This document shows, piece by piece, positions 18,968 through 29,709 of a DNA stretch of 64,000 nt. Numbering within the stretch: the first letter of the stretch is position 1; every line of letters begins with the position of its first letter. The notes below the pieces were generated by a model. That model searched no databases. It was not told the origin of the DNA and saw only the letters and a program-made list of their open reading frames with translations. The DNA is from Inquilinus limosus DSM 16000 (lineage in GTDB: Bacteria > Pseudomonadota > Alphaproteobacteria > DSM-16000 > Inquilinaceae). Both the position numbers and the translations under genes were made by a program. The stretch spans positions 682,001 through 746,000 of the forward strand of contig NZ_AUHM01000001.1 of NCBI RefSeq assembly GCF_000423185.1, in the 5' to 3' direction.

Positions 18968-19987
18968 TCATCGGATGCTGCCCAGCAGCAGGCCGGATCG
19001 CATCAGCCTGGCCAGGATGATCGCCATCACCATCATCGGCCCGATCGAGATCATGGCGGCGACCGAGATCGCCCACCACTCGTCGCCGCGATAGGAGTTC
19101 TGCCCCGACAGCATGATCGGCAGGGTCTGCCAGCTTCCGGCGGTCAGCAGCAACGAGAAGAGGAACTCGTTCCAGACGAAGCTGAGCGTGATCATCCCCG
19201 TCGCGATCAGCCCGGGCCGCGCCATCGGCAGCACGATCTCGAGAAAGATGCGGAAGCGCGGCACGTCGTCGACCAGCGCCGCCTCCTCGATCTCGACCGG
19301 CAGCGCCTGGAAGAAGTCGCGCATCAGCCAGACCACGATCGGCAGCGAGAACGCCGTGTAGCACAGGGTCATGCCCCAGAAGCTGTCGAGCAGCGGCAGG
19401 CCCGCCTTGCCGACCTCGGAATAGAGGAGATAGAGCGCGAAGGCGGTGACGATCGGCGGGAACATGCGCTGGCTGACGAACCAGAACACGACGTCGTCAT
19501 TGCCCAGCACCGGTCCGGGCAGGCGCAGCGCGTTGAGAGGGACGGACACCAGCAGCGCCGTGACCAGCGCGCCGCCCAGCGCCTGCAGCCGGGTCAGGCC
19601 GAGGACGTTCGACAGCAGCAGGAAGCCGCCGATCGCGACCACGGCGAAGGCGATTCCGGCCAGGAGGCGGACCTGGAACGGAAACCGCACCAGCGCATAG
19701 GCCGCCATCGATCCCAGGATCACCGACAGCACCGTGGCCGACAGCCCGATCAGGGTGGAGTTGACGAAGGGCGTGATGAAGTTGCCGCGGACGCCCGTCA
19801 AGGCATCGATCCAGGCCTGCAGCGTCGGCTGGAAATCGATCCAGGGCAGATAGGTCGGCCCGCCGCTGACGGCGGTCGGCGGCTTGAACGAGGTGATCAG
19901 CGCCCAGTAGACCGGGAACAGAGTCACCAGGAACCAGGCCAGGCAGAGCAGGAAGACGAGGCGGCGCCGCGTGCCGGAAGGAGTCAT
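18968..19987 (-). CDS. Carbohydrate ABC transporter permease (MalG type)
   Basis: A 339-residue permease, about 50 residues longer than usual because of an extra hydrophobic region near residues 95-145 (LLAGIAFAVVAIGGFLLL and following). The EAA loop is IEEAALVDDVPRFRIFLEIVLP. Its start overlaps the stop of the MalF-type gene by ATGA (19984-19987), showing translational coupling. Confidence 0.92.
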   Translation of the reverse strand: MTPSGTRRRLVFLLCLAWFLVTLFPVYWALITSFKPPTAVSGGPTYLPWIDFQPTLQAWIDALTGVRGNFITPFVNSTLIGLSATVLSVILGSMAAYALVRFPFQVRLLAGIAFAVVAIGGFLLLSNVLGLTRLQALGGALVTALLVSVPLNALRLPGPVLGNDDVVFWFVSQRMFPPIVTAFALYLLYSEVGKAGLPLLDSFWGMTLCYTAFSLPIVVWLMRDFFQALPVEIEEAALVDDVPRFRIFLEIVLPMARPGLIATGMITLSFVWNEFLFSLLLTAGSWQTLPIMLSGQNSYRGDEWWAISVAAMISIGPMMVMAIILARLMRSGLLLGSIR

Positions 19988-20853
19988 CGCCGCTTCTCCA
20001 GATGCGGCTTCAGGACCGCGAGATAGATCGTGCCGAAGACGATGATCACGATCAGGAACAGGAAGCTGAGGGCCGAAGTGTAGCCCAGGTTGAACTTCTT
20101 GAACCCTTCCTGATAGGCGAACAGGGTCAGGGTCTCGGTCGAGACGCCAGGGCCGCCGCCGGTCAGGACGAAGACCGTGTCGATGATCTTGAAGCCTTCG
20201 ACGATGCGGATGAAGACGACCGCGGCCGAAATCGGCAGCAGCATCGGGAAGGTGATGCCCCAGAACTGCTGCCAGGCGCTTGCGTTCTCGAGCTGCGCCG
20301 CCTCGTACACGTCCTGCGGCAGGCTCTGCAGCCCGGCCAGCATCATCAGGATGACGAAGGGCGTCCATTGCCAGACCTCGACCGCGATGATGGTGCCCAG
20401 CGCCCAGGTCGCGTCGGTCAGGAACGGCAGGTTCGGCAGGCCGAACTGGGTGAACATGTCGTTCACCGGCCCTACGGTCGAATGGAACAGCATGCGCCCG
20501 ACCAGCGACACGGCGATCGGCGCCATCAGCATCGGCAGCAGGAAGCCGACGCGGAACAGACGCTCACCCGGAATTTTGCTATGCAGCGCCAGCGCGATGG
20601 CGAAGCCGAGCACGTACTGGACCGCGACCGAGAGGAAGACGACGGTCGCGGTGGTCCGGACGGTGGCCCAGAAGCGCGGATTGGCGAGCAGCGAGGCGTA
20701 GTTGTCGAGCCCGACGAAGCGCGGCGGCAGCGGCGGCACCAGCCGCATGCTCTGGAAGCTGATGGTCAGCGAGTAGATGAGAGGAAAGATGCCGACCACG
20801 AGGACGACGAGGAAGGCCGGCCAGATGAAGGCGTGCTTGATCGGCTCCCGCAA
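19984..20853 (-). CDS. Carbohydrate ABC transporter permease (MalF type)
   Basis: A 289-residue permease with six predicted membrane segments and the EAA loop VYEAAQLENASAWQQFWGITFP. The likely start is TTG at 20853, with GAGGGGAGG about 10 bases upstream; no ATG fits the N-terminus MREPIKHAFIWPAFLVV. First gene of the sugar transporter operon, divergent from the HAD phosphatase. Confidence 0.9.
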   Translation of the reverse strand: MREPIKHAFIWPAFLVVLVVGIFPLIYSLTISFQSMRLVPPLPPRFVGLDNYASLLANPRFWATVRTTATVVFLSVAVQYVLGFAIALALHSKIPGERLFRVGFLLPMLMAPIAVSLVGRMLFHSTVGPVNDMFTQFGLPNLPFLTDATWALGTIIAVEVWQWTPFVILMMLAGLQSLPQDVYEAAQLENASAWQQFWGITFPMLLPISAAVVFIRIVEGFKIIDTVFVLTGGGPGVSTETLTLFAYQEGFKKFNLGYTSALSFLFLIVIIVFGTIYLAVLKPHLEKRR

Positions 20854-20967
20854 CGTCGATGCCTCCCCTCGCCGGCGCTCGCTGTCGCACGGCTTCGTTC
20901 ACTTGTCGTACGTTATGGTGACTCGCCCCGCCGGCGCAACCGGCGGAACGGAAGGGAGAAGGAACTG

Positions 20968-21681
20968 ATGGACACCGTCGACCCCGCGCGCAATGCCGCC
21001 CCTGCCCTGCCGGCCGGCGGCATCTCGGCGGTGATCTTCGATTGCGACGGGGTGCTGGTCGACAGCGAGATCATCGCCTGCCGCGCGGTGGCCGAGCTGA
21101 TCGCGCGGCACGAACCGCGGGCGCCGGTCGAGGAGCTGGTGGAGCAGCTGGTCGGCACCCCTGATCTGCACATCGTGCGCCAGGTGGCGGCGCGCTTCGG
21201 CACGGTGTTTCCGGAGGATATCGGCCCGCGCATGGCGCAGGTGATCGACGACGCGCTGGCGCTGAGCCTCGACGCGATCCCGGGGGTGCAGGCGGCACTG
21301 GCCGACCTCGGCCTGCCGATGGCGGTGGCCTCGAACAGCCACGCCGCGCGGGTTCGCCGCTCGCTGGAGATCGCTGGCCTCACCAGCCTGTTCGGCGCGC
21401 ATGTCTACACGCCGGAGGTGGTGCCGCGGCCGAAGCCGGCGCCGGACCTTTACCTGCACGCGGCGGCGCAGTTGGGCGTCGAGTCCGGCCGCTGCCTGGT
21501 GATCGAGGACAGCGTCACCGGCACCACGGCCGGCGTCGCCGCCGGCATGACGGTGATCGGCTTCTTCGGCGGCCGCCACATCCGCGACGGCCATGCCGAC
21601 CGGCTGCGCGCCGCCGGCGCCCGGCTGATCTGCCCGCATATGGACGATCTGGCCGGGCTGGTGGCGGGCCTCCGGGGCTGA
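20968..21681 (+). CDS. HAD superfamily hydrolase, beta-phosphoglucomutase/phosphatase type
   Basis: A 237-residue subfamily IA HAD enzyme. Motif I FDCDGVLVDSE (nucleophile and acid aspartates), motif II VASNSH, motif III lysine in RPKPAPDLYL, motif IV VIEDSVTGTTAG. A GGGAGAAGG site precedes the ATG. It is divergent from the sugar ABC operon, so a sugar-phosphate substrate is a fair guess. Confidence 0.9.
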   Translation: MDTVDPARNAAPALPAGGISAVIFDCDGVLVDSEIIACRAVAELIARHEPRAPVEELVEQLVGTPDLHIVRQVAARFGTVFPEDIGPRMAQVIDDALALSLDAIPGVQAALADLGLPMAVASNSHAARVRRSLEIAGLTSLFGAHVYTPEVVPRPKPAPDLYLHAAAQLGVESGRCLVIEDSVTGTTAGVAAGMTVIGFFGGRHIRDGHADRLRAAGARLICPHMDDLAGLVAGLRG

Positions 21682-21688
21682 CCTGCGG

Positions 21689-22102
21689 TCAGGCGACGGC
21701 CGCCTGCGCGGGCTCGACCCGGACCACGGTCAGGTTGCGCGGCTTGCCGGAGGGGGTGATCCAGGTGATGGTCTGGCCGCGGCGCAGGCCGATCAGCGCG
21801 GCGCCGACCGGGGTCAGCACCGACAGGCGGCCGGCCTCGATGTCGGCCTCGTCCGGATACACCAGGGTGACCGTGTGCTCCTCACCGGTCTCGTCGTCGC
21901 GGTAGGTGACGGTCGAGTGCATCTGGACCACGCCTTTGGCCGCGGTCGCATCGATGATCCGGGCGCGGTCGAGCTCCGCCGCCAGGAAGTCGGCGACCGC
22001 CGGGAAGGCATCCGCCGCGGCGTCGGCCAGCGCCGCGAGGCGATCATAGTCGCCGGCGGTGACATGGATCTCCGGACGCTTGGGCAGGCTTCTGCGGGAC
22101 AT
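21689..22102 (-). CDS. rnk: Rnk/GreA-GreB family regulator of nucleoside diphosphate kinase type
   Basis: A 137-residue protein with the GreA/GreB C-terminal fold: VQMHSTVTYRDDETGEEHTVTLVYPDEAD and LTPVGAALIGLRRGQTITW, which is typical of Rnk. A short N-terminal helical part replaces the long Gre coiled coil, so it can bind RNA polymerase but is unlikely to stimulate cleavage. Usually a single gene, as here. Confidence 0.88.
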   Translation of the reverse strand: MSRRSLPKRPEIHVTAGDYDRLAALADAAADAFPAVADFLAAELDRARIIDATAAKGVVQMHSTVTYRDDETGEEHTVTLVYPDEADIEAGRLSVLTPVGAALIGLRRGQTITWITPSGKPRNLTVVRVEPAQAAVA

Positions 22103-22420
22103 GCCGACTTTCCTTTCTTCTGGCGGCCATCTCGGGGATCACGCCCCGAAGGCCTTGGTTGCGACCGGCGCCGCATGACGGCCGGGACGCGGGAAACTTG
22201 GAACAGGGGGGAAACGGGGTCGCGCGGCGCGACGAAGGCGAGAACGGACGGACGGGGGCGGCCCAACCATGGGGGCATCGCCCCCGAGGTCAGCAGCCCC
22301 GGGCTTGAAGCGGCGTTCGACGCGCCGCCAACGGGTTCGTCCACAGTGTTCTCATGATGATTGAGAGATAGGTGGTCGGGCCGCAACCGTCAACCGGCTC
22401 GGTCCGGATCCGCATCGGTC
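22103..22420. other. Intergenic region upstream of rnk
   Basis: About 320 bases before the terminator of the Gly-Leu/RTX gene. It should hold the rnk promoter; I see no gene and no clear motif. Confidence 0.5.
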
Positions 22421-22456
22421 AAGAAAAAGGCCGCGCGGCGAGGACGCCGCGCGGCC
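22421..22456 (-). terminator. Intrinsic terminator of the Gly-Leu/RTX gene
   Basis: A perfect 12-bp stem (22429-22440 with 22445-22456, GGCCGCGCGGCG) closed by a 4-base loop and followed on the minus strand by a T-rich tract (TTTTTCTT). It lies 19 bases after the stop, giving a defined single-gene 3' end. Confidence 0.9.
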
Positions 22457-22474
22457 GCTCTTGCCGGAGGCCGG

Positions 22475-24556
22475 TCAGAGCACGAAGTCGGACGCCTCCA
22501 GGACGGTGTGGGTCCGGACGAAGATCTCGAAATCCGCCCGGCCGTCGCCGTTGATGTCGCCGACCACGCTGCCGCTGTTGAACTCGCCGGCGATGAAGCG
22601 CAGCTCGCCCGCGACATTGTGGAAGGCCTGGCCGCCGATGAAGGTGAAGGCCTGGTTGCCGGCCAGGGTGGTGTTCGCGTCGATCGCGGACAGGTCGACC
22701 TTGTCGCCCTCGACGCGGATGAAGTCGTAGACGATGTCCCGGCCGCCGCCGACCGGGCTTTCCGACGGGGCGGTGAAACGGAACGTGTCGGCATCGTCGC
22801 CGCCGCTCATGATGTCGGCGCCGGCGCCGCCGATCAGCACGTCCTGGCCCAGCCCGCCCTTGAGGTTGTCGTTGCCGGCCCCGCCCCTGAGCAGGTCGGC
22901 GCCGGTTCCGCCGGAGAGCTGGTCGTTGCCGGCCCCACCGTCGAGCGTGTCGTCGCCGAGCCAGCCGTTCATCGTGTCCGCGCCGGAGGTGCCGGCCCGG
23001 ATGTCGTTGACGTCACGGATCGCGGTATGGAGCTCGGTCAGCGCCTGCGCCGACGTCTCGGCAATCCCCTCGAGCGTCCCGGCCAGGGCGATCAGGGCGT
23101 CGAGCTGCGGCACCCCGCCGCCGATGTCCTGGAACTCGGCGATCACCTCCTTCAGGTCCTGGACCACGTCGGAGATGTTCATCACACTCATATCGAGCAC
23201 GGCCTGCAGGCCGTCCCGGCCGTTGACGCCGCCGATCAGGCTCTCCAGCGCGGCGCCGATCACACCGTTCTCGCCGAAGAACTGGTTGATCACCGCCTCG
23301 GGCGCCACGCCGTGCAGCAGGCCGTTGTCGCCGGCCAGGAGGTCGGCGACCGTGCCGGCGATGGCCAGCGGGCCCGCGACCTTGATCACCTCACCGCCGA
23401 CGGCCAGCACGCCGACATCCAGCAGGGTGTTGAACACGTCCCCGATCAGACCATCGCCGAGCGCCCCACGCAAGCCGATCTGGTCGCCGCCGAGGATGCC
23501 GAACTCGCCGAAGAAGTTGCCGATCAGGCCGCCATCGCCTTGCAGCAGGCTGCCGTTCAGCGCCCCGCCGAGCACGTCGCCGAGCAGCGTGTTGAGCACG
23601 CCGGCGGCCCCGCCGAGCACGCTGTCGAGCAGGCCGGACACGCCGCCGCTGTCGATCACGTTCTGCAACAAGACGTCCGGCGACAGGGCGCCGAGGGCGC
23701 CGAGCAGCAGGTCGGTCAGGCCGCTGCCGTCCGGGCCCAGCACGTCGCCGAGCAGACCGCCGAGGATGCCGTCGGTCAGCAGCCCGTCGAGGACGTCCAG
23801 CCCCGGCAGCTGATCGAAGATCCCGCCGATGGCCTCGCCGATGTCGGTGCCGACGCCGAGCTCGGCCAGGACGCCGCCGATCAGGCCGTCCGGATCGAGC
23901 AGGTTGCCGATGATGCCGGTGACGCTGAGGTCGTCGAACAGCCCGCCGACATCGCCCAGAACGCCGCCGATCAGGCTGGTGACGAGCCCGCCGTCGCCCA
24001 CCAGGCCGTCGGCGAGGCCGCCGAGGATGTCGGCCACGTTGGCGAGCAGGCCGTCGGGGTCGAGCAGCGAGCCGACCAGGTCGCCGGAGCCCTGCACGAC
24101 CTCGACGAGCTGGGTCAGCAGCCCGTCCTCGCCCAGCAGGCCGCCGAGCACACCGTCGGCGCTGAGCAGACCGCCCTCGCCGAACAGCCCGCCGAGCAGG
24201 TCGTCGAGCGGCACGCCGCCGATCGCGCCGCCGAGCAGGCCACCGAGATTGCCGAGCAGGCCGGTCACGATCCCGCCGATCAGGTCGGGGGTGAGCAGCT
24301 CGCCGAGCAGGCCGCCGGCATCGGTGAGCCCGCCGAGGAGATCCCCGAGCAGGCCGCCGAGGCCGCCGCCGAGCAGGCCGCCGAGCAGACTGTCCAGGAG
24401 CCCGCCGACACCCCCGAGAAGGCCGCCGAGCAAGCCACCGACGCCGTCCACGACGCCGTCCAGAAGACCGCCCTCGCCCAGAAGACCGTCCAGCAGCCCT
24501 CCAAGCAAGCCGTCGCCATCAAGAAGTCCATCCAAGGAATCTGTGGAAACCATCAT
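22475..24556 (-). CDS. Type I-secreted Gly-Leu-Leu repeat protein with RTX calcium-binding tail
   Basis: About 693 residues. Start: two adjacent ATGs (24556, 24553) directly behind GGAGGAGGAG; either may be used. No N-terminal signal peptide. Residues about 5-360 are an extreme low-complexity region of GLLGGLL, GLLGDLL, GGLLDG units with regularly spaced D/G, grading into a less repetitive part to about 515. Residues about 518-600 carry RTX nonapeptides (GGAGNDQL, GGTGADLL, GGAGNDNL, GGLGQDVL, GGAGADIM), which bind Ca2+ outside the cell. The C-terminus has a DINGDGRADF calcium loop and ends EASDFVL, the form of uncleaved type I secretion signals in alphaproteobacteria. No secretion ATPase or membrane fusion protein is nearby. 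Function unknown; an extracellular matrix or surface-layer role is inferred. Confidence 0.85.
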   Translation of the reverse strand: MMVSTDSLDGLLDGDGLLGGLLDGLLGEGGLLDGVVDGVGGLLGGLLGGVGGLLDSLLGGLLGGGLGGLLGDLLGGLTDAGGLLGELLTPDLIGGIVTGLLGNLGGLLGGAIGGVPLDDLLGGLFGEGGLLSADGVLGGLLGEDGLLTQLVEVVQGSGDLVGSLLDPDGLLANVADILGGLADGLVGDGGLVTSLIGGVLGDVGGLFDDLSVTGIIGNLLDPDGLIGGVLAELGVGTDIGEAIGGIFDQLPGLDVLDGLLTDGILGGLLGDVLGPDGSGLTDLLLGALGALSPDVLLQNVIDSGGVSGLLDSVLGGAAGVLNTLLGDVLGGALNGSLLQGDGGLIGNFFGEFGILGGDQIGLRGALGDGLIGDVFNTLLDVGVLAVGGEVIKVAGPLAIAGTVADLLAGDNGLLHGVAPEAVINQFFGENGVIGAALESLIGGVNGRDGLQAVLDMSVMNISDVVQDLKEVIAEFQDIGGGVPQLDALIALAGTLEGIAETSAQALTELHTAIRDVNDIRAGTSGADTMNGWLGDDTLDGGAGNDQLSGGTGADLLRGGAGNDNLKGGLGQDVLIGGAGADIMSGGDDADTFRFTAPSESPVGGGRDIVYDFIRVEGDKVDLSAIDANTTLAGNQAFTFIGGQAFHNVAGELRFIAGEFNSGSVVGDINGDGRADFEIFVRTHTVLEASDFVL

Positions 24557-24809
24557 CTCCTCCTCCAGGGAAATGGATATCCCAGACGCCACCGTTCTCT
24601 TGACGGTTTTGAGCCTCTGCTTTCGAGGCTATCACGCATCGTGGAGGACAATAAGACTTTATGCAGGAAAAATTAGGAATCAGAACAGATCAATTGCAGC
24701 AATATTTACAGGACATTCGATTTCATTTTGCATAAAATGTTAATCAGAATGAACCGCATCGCTGCATCCGTCGAGCGGCCGACGGATGCAAGGCGACGCT
24801 TCCGGCACG
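24557..24809. promoter_or_regulatory. AT-rich leader/promoter region of the Gly-Leu/RTX gene
   Basis: The stretch 24640-24770 is far lower in GC than its surroundings. As it lies just upstream of the RTX gene start and after the ribokinase stop, it probably contains the promoter on the minus strand; exact hexamers are not certain. Confidence 0.45.
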
Positions 24810-25736
24810 TCAGGAACGGCGGAGCAGATCCTCGACCTCGTCGCGCCGCGGCATCGACGGCGCGGTGCCCGCGCGGGTCACCGAGATCCCGGCGACGGCG
24901 CAGCCGAAGCGGACCGCCTCGGCCACCGGACGGTCCTCGGCCAGGGCCAGGGCGAAGCCGCCGTTGAAGGCGTCGCCCGCGCCGGCGGTCTCGACCGCCT
25001 CTCCCGCCGAGAAGGCCGGGACATGCACGGTCTCCGACCGACTCCTCAGCAGCGCGCCCTTGGCCCCGAGGGTGACGATCACCGTGCCGACGCCCTTGCC
25101 CAGCAGCACCTCCGCCGCCCGGGCGGCCTGCTGACCGCTGTCGACCGCGAAATCGACCAGGCTCTCCGCCTCGGTCTCGTTCGGCGTGAGATAGTCGACC
25201 AGGGGGTAGAGGTCGTCCGGCAGGGTCATGGCCGGTGCCGGGTTCAGGATCGTGGTCACCCCGTGCCGCCGCGCGATCTCCAGCCCGCGGCGCACCACCG
25301 GCAGCGGCAGCTCGAGCTGGGCGACGAAGACCCGCGCCGCGGCGATGGCGGGCGCCGCCGCCTCCATCTCGGCCTCGGTCAGCGCCGCAGCGGCCCCCGG
25401 CTCGATGATGATGGCGTTCTCGCCGGTCTTGCCGTCGACGAAGATGAAGGCGGCGCCGGTCGGCCGTTCCGGATCGGTCAGAACATGGGTGGCGTCGATC
25501 CCTTCCTCGGCGTAGAGCCCGCGCGCCATCTGGCCGAACGGGTCGGTGCCGAGCTTGGTGATGAAGGCGACGTCGGCGCCGGCCCGCGCCGCGGCGACCG
25601 ACTGGTTCGAGCCCTTGCCGCCGGGGCCGAGCTTGAACCCGTTCGACAGCAGGGTCTCGCCCATCACCGGCAGTCGGGCGGCGCGGAAGGCGAGATCGGC
25701 GACGAACACGCCTTGGATGGCGATCTTAACCCGCAT
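24810..25736 (-). CDS. rbsK: Ribokinase (PfkB family)
   Basis: A 308-residue sugar kinase. Sugar-binding GGKGSNQSVAAARAGA near residue 39 and the catalytic/anion-hole motif ETAGAGDAFNGGFALAL near residue 250, with PNETEAE in between, are all ribokinase hallmarks. It should phosphorylate D-ribose to ribose 5-phosphate. It follows fucU on the same strand across a palindromic element, and no ribose ABC genes adjoin. Confidence 0.93.
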   Translation of the reverse strand: MRVKIAIQGVFVADLAFRAARLPVMGETLLSNGFKLGPGGKGSNQSVAAARAGADVAFITKLGTDPFGQMARGLYAEEGIDATHVLTDPERPTGAAFIFVDGKTGENAIIIEPGAAAALTEAEMEAAAPAIAAARVFVAQLELPLPVVRRGLEIARRHGVTTILNPAPAMTLPDDLYPLVDYLTPNETEAESLVDFAVDSGQQAARAAEVLLGKGVGTVIVTLGAKGALLRSRSETVHVPAFSAGEAVETAGAGDAFNGGFALALAEDRPVAEAVRFGCAVAGISVTRAGTAPSMPRRDEVEDLLRRS

Positions 25737-25740
25737 GTCT

Positions 25741-25980
25741 CCCTCTCTCTGCGTCCTGCGTCGCCTTGCGGTGAGTCGAATGCGGGCGCGGGCCGCGAAG
25801 AGCGTATCGGGTCATATGGTCGAGCGGCCCGCGCCCGCAGGCGGCCACCGCAAGGCGACCCTCCGGGCCGGTTGAAAATGCCGACCAGGGGCGTCGAACG
25901 GCTTGCGCGATGAACCACATCGCGCCGCGCCCTCCTCCTGCCCGGTCGGCATTTTGAACCGGCGCAGGACACAGGGAGGG
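25741..25980. repeat. Nested palindromic element between fucU and rbsK
   Basis: Several inverted repeats are nested: imperfect outer arms (25741-25760 with 25963-25980), a 14-bp perfect pair (25760-25773 with 25846-25859) enclosing a 16-bp perfect pair (25781-25796 with 25824-25839), then an 18/19 pair (25868-25886 with 25944-25962) enclosing an 8-bp hairpin (25905-25912 with 25918-25925). It codes for nothing evident. It resembles a small non-autonomous repeat element (MITE/REP-like) or a structured RNA. Confidence 0.7.
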
Positions 25981-26014
25981 GGAGGCATGCGGGTTGGAAG
26001 CCATGGGTCCGATC

Positions 26015-26464
26015 CTACTTCGGCGGGATCACGCCCATCTTCAGCAGGAAGCAGCCGTAGAAGCGCCCTTCCCCGGCCCGGACCACGGCATAGGCGCGCT
26101 TCGCCTCCTCGTAGAAGGCGAAGCGCTCGATCGAACCCATTGGCCAGGGCCGCCCCTCTGCCCGGTCGATCTCGGCCTGGACCTCGCGCTGCACCTCCGG
26201 GATCTCGTCCGGCTGCCCCACCACCTCCATCCGCCGCGCCGGATGCTCGACGAAGCTGTCGAGGGGCATCAGCGACAGGATCGCCCGCACCGCCCGGGCG
26301 GCGCTGACGCCCGGCAGCTCGATCGGGGTCTTGATCATGGTGTGCTGCGCCACCGACCGGGACGGGAAATTGGTGTCGCAGATCACCAGGTCGTCGCCAT
26401 GCCCCATGCCGGCCAGGACGGTCAGCAGATCCGGGGTGATGATCGGATCGATATTTTTCAGCAT
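26015..26464 (-). CDS. fucU: RbsD/FucU family sugar mutarotase
   Basis: A 149-residue protein with the FucU-type motif ICDTNFPSRSVAQ and FYGCFLLKMGVIPP at the C-terminus, and MLKNIDPIITPDLLTVLAGMGHGDD at the start. Members speed the anomer exchange of fucose, ribose or related sugars in the cytoplasm. It is followed by ribokinase after the palindromic element, so a ribose or pentose role is likely. Confidence 0.88.
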   Translation of the reverse strand: MLKNIDPIITPDLLTVLAGMGHGDDLVICDTNFPSRSVAQHTMIKTPIELPGVSAARAVRAILSLMPLDSFVEHPARRMEVVGQPDEIPEVQREVQAEIDRAEGRPWPMGSIERFAFYEEAKRAYAVVRAGEGRFYGCFLLKMGVIPPK

Positions 26465-26627
26465 TTTTCAGCAGCTTCCCTGGGTTTCCTCAGGCGACAC
26501 GGGACCTTGGCCGCGCCCGCCCTCGCGCCTTGATTTGTCGTGCTTTTCGGCACGGCGCATTCTGGATCACCGGCGCGACGCTTGGCAACATGGCCGTCGC
26601 GCCCCGGCTCGTGTATACGGTGCCGCC

Positions 26628-27767
26628 ATGTCGCTCCTCAGCCGCTACATGCTCCGCCAGATCGCGGTCGCCACGGTGCTCGCCACCGTGATTCTGGTCT
26701 TCGCGATCATGCTCACCACCTCGATGCGGCTGATCCAGCTGATCGTCGACGGCGGCGTCGGCGTCGGGATGTTCCTCGAGCTGGTCTTCCTGTCGATGCC
26801 GGAGTTCCTGATCGCGGTGCTGCCGGTCGGCGTCGTGGCGGCCTGCCTGATCGTCTACAACCGGATGCTGGCCGACGGCGAGCTGCTGGTGATGCGCGGC
26901 GCCGGCATCGGCCAGATCCGGCTGGCCCTGCCCGGCCTGCTGATGGGGCTGGTCATCACCGGCGTCAGCTACAGCATGACGCTGTATTTCTGGCCGGTGG
27001 CCAATCGCGAGTTCCGCGACCTGACGGCGATGGCCCAGTCGGACGTCTCCGCCGCCTTCCTGCAGACCGGCGAGTTCAACGCCATCGGCGACACCAAGAC
27101 GGTGTTCGTGCGCAGCCGCAACCCGGTGACCGGCGATCTCAGCGGCATCCTGGTGCACATCACCGACAACGAGGACCAGCCGGTCACCATCATCGCCGAT
27201 CGCGGCTATGTCGAGGACAGCGAGGACGGGCCGCGGATCGTGGCGCTGGACGGCGTGATCCAGCAGCTCGACCGCAAGACCGGCAAGGTCGACCCGGTGG
27301 CCTTCGACAGCTACACCGTGCCGCTGAACACCCCCGGCGCCGAGGACCTCGCCCGCAGCTACCGCGCCCCGTCCGAGCGGTTCCTGCCCGAACTGCTGTA
27401 CCCCGACACGAACTCACCCCGCGATCAGAAGAACTACAACCGGTTGGTGATGGAGGGGCACAAGCGCATCACCGATCCCCTGCTGCCCTTCGCCTATGTC
27501 GTTTTCTGCCTCGGCGTTCTTCTGAGCGGCGACTACAATCGCCGTGGCCTGGGCCGCCGCATCCTGGCCGCCACGATCGGCGTCGTCGCGGTGCAGGCCA
27601 CGACGATGAGCATCGCCGGCATGGCCCGCGATTCGCTGCAGCTGGTGCCGATCATGTATGTGCTGCCGGTCCTGACCATGATCGCCGGCTTCACCATCCT
27701 GCTGCTGTCGCGGCGACGGAAGGTCCCGACGGAGGCTCCCGCAGGCCCCGATCTGGCGCCGGCCTGA
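26628..27767 (+). CDS. lptF: LPS export ABC transporter permease LptF (YjgP/YjgQ family)
   Basis: A 379-residue protein with the LptF/LptG layout: N-terminal membrane segments (about 14-33 and 55-85), a large periplasmic beta-jellyroll part (about 125-265), and three C-terminal segments (about 290-365). [16 protein letters not shown] is the conserved cytoplasmic coupling region that meets LptB. LptF pairs with LptG to pull LPS from the inner membrane. No lptG follows; the next gene is recQ, and lptG must be elsewhere or this is a paralogue. Confidence 0.88.
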   Translation: MSLLSRYMLRQIAVATVLATVILVFAIMLTTSMRLIQLIVDGGVGVGMFLELVFLSMPEFLIAVLPVGVVAACLIVYNRMLADGELLVMRGAGIGQIRLALPGLLMGLVITGVSYSMTLYFWPVANREFRDLTAMAQSDVSAAFLQTGEFNAIGDTKTVFVRSRNPVTGDLSGILVHITDNEDQPVTIIADRGYVEDSEDGPRIVALDGVIQQLDRKTGKVDPVAFDSYTVPLNTPGAEDLARSYRAPSERFLPELLYPDTNSPRDQKNYNRLVMEGHKRITDPLLPFAYVVFCLGVLLSGDYNRRGLGRRILAATIGVVAVQATTMSIAGMARDSLQLVPIMYVLPVLTMIAGFTILLLSRRRKVPTEAPAGPDLAPA

Positions 27768-27810
27768 GGCGTCCGGGGCCTATCACAGGGCCTGGACGAT
27801 ACCACTGCCC

Positions 27811-27832
27811 GAACCACAATCTGTTGTGGTTC
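27811..27832. terminator. Perfect hairpin between lptF and recQ
   Basis: A 9-bp perfect stem GAACCACAA / TTGTGGTTC with a TCTG loop, 44 bases after the lptF stop and 58 bases before the recQ start. No T-run, so it may be a weak terminator or an operator for recQ. Confidence 0.4.
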
Positions 27833-27889
27833 AAAGGCCGGTCACAAACGGCATTTGGTCTGATCCCGGTGGGCCGCTATAAGCGCTCC

Positions 27890-29701
<1,812 letters not shown>

Positions 29702-29709
29702 CGGCCCTT

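Noticed and set aside
23550-24530. CRISPR-like or satellite repeats
   Set aside because: The periodic DNA is explained by Gly-Leu-Leu codons; there are no constant repeats with unique spacers.
22361-24676. Long plus-strand reading frame opposite the Gly-Leu/RTX gene
   Set aside because: It is the antisense of a repetitive high-GC gene; the minus strand has the strong ribosome-binding site, RTX motifs and a terminator.
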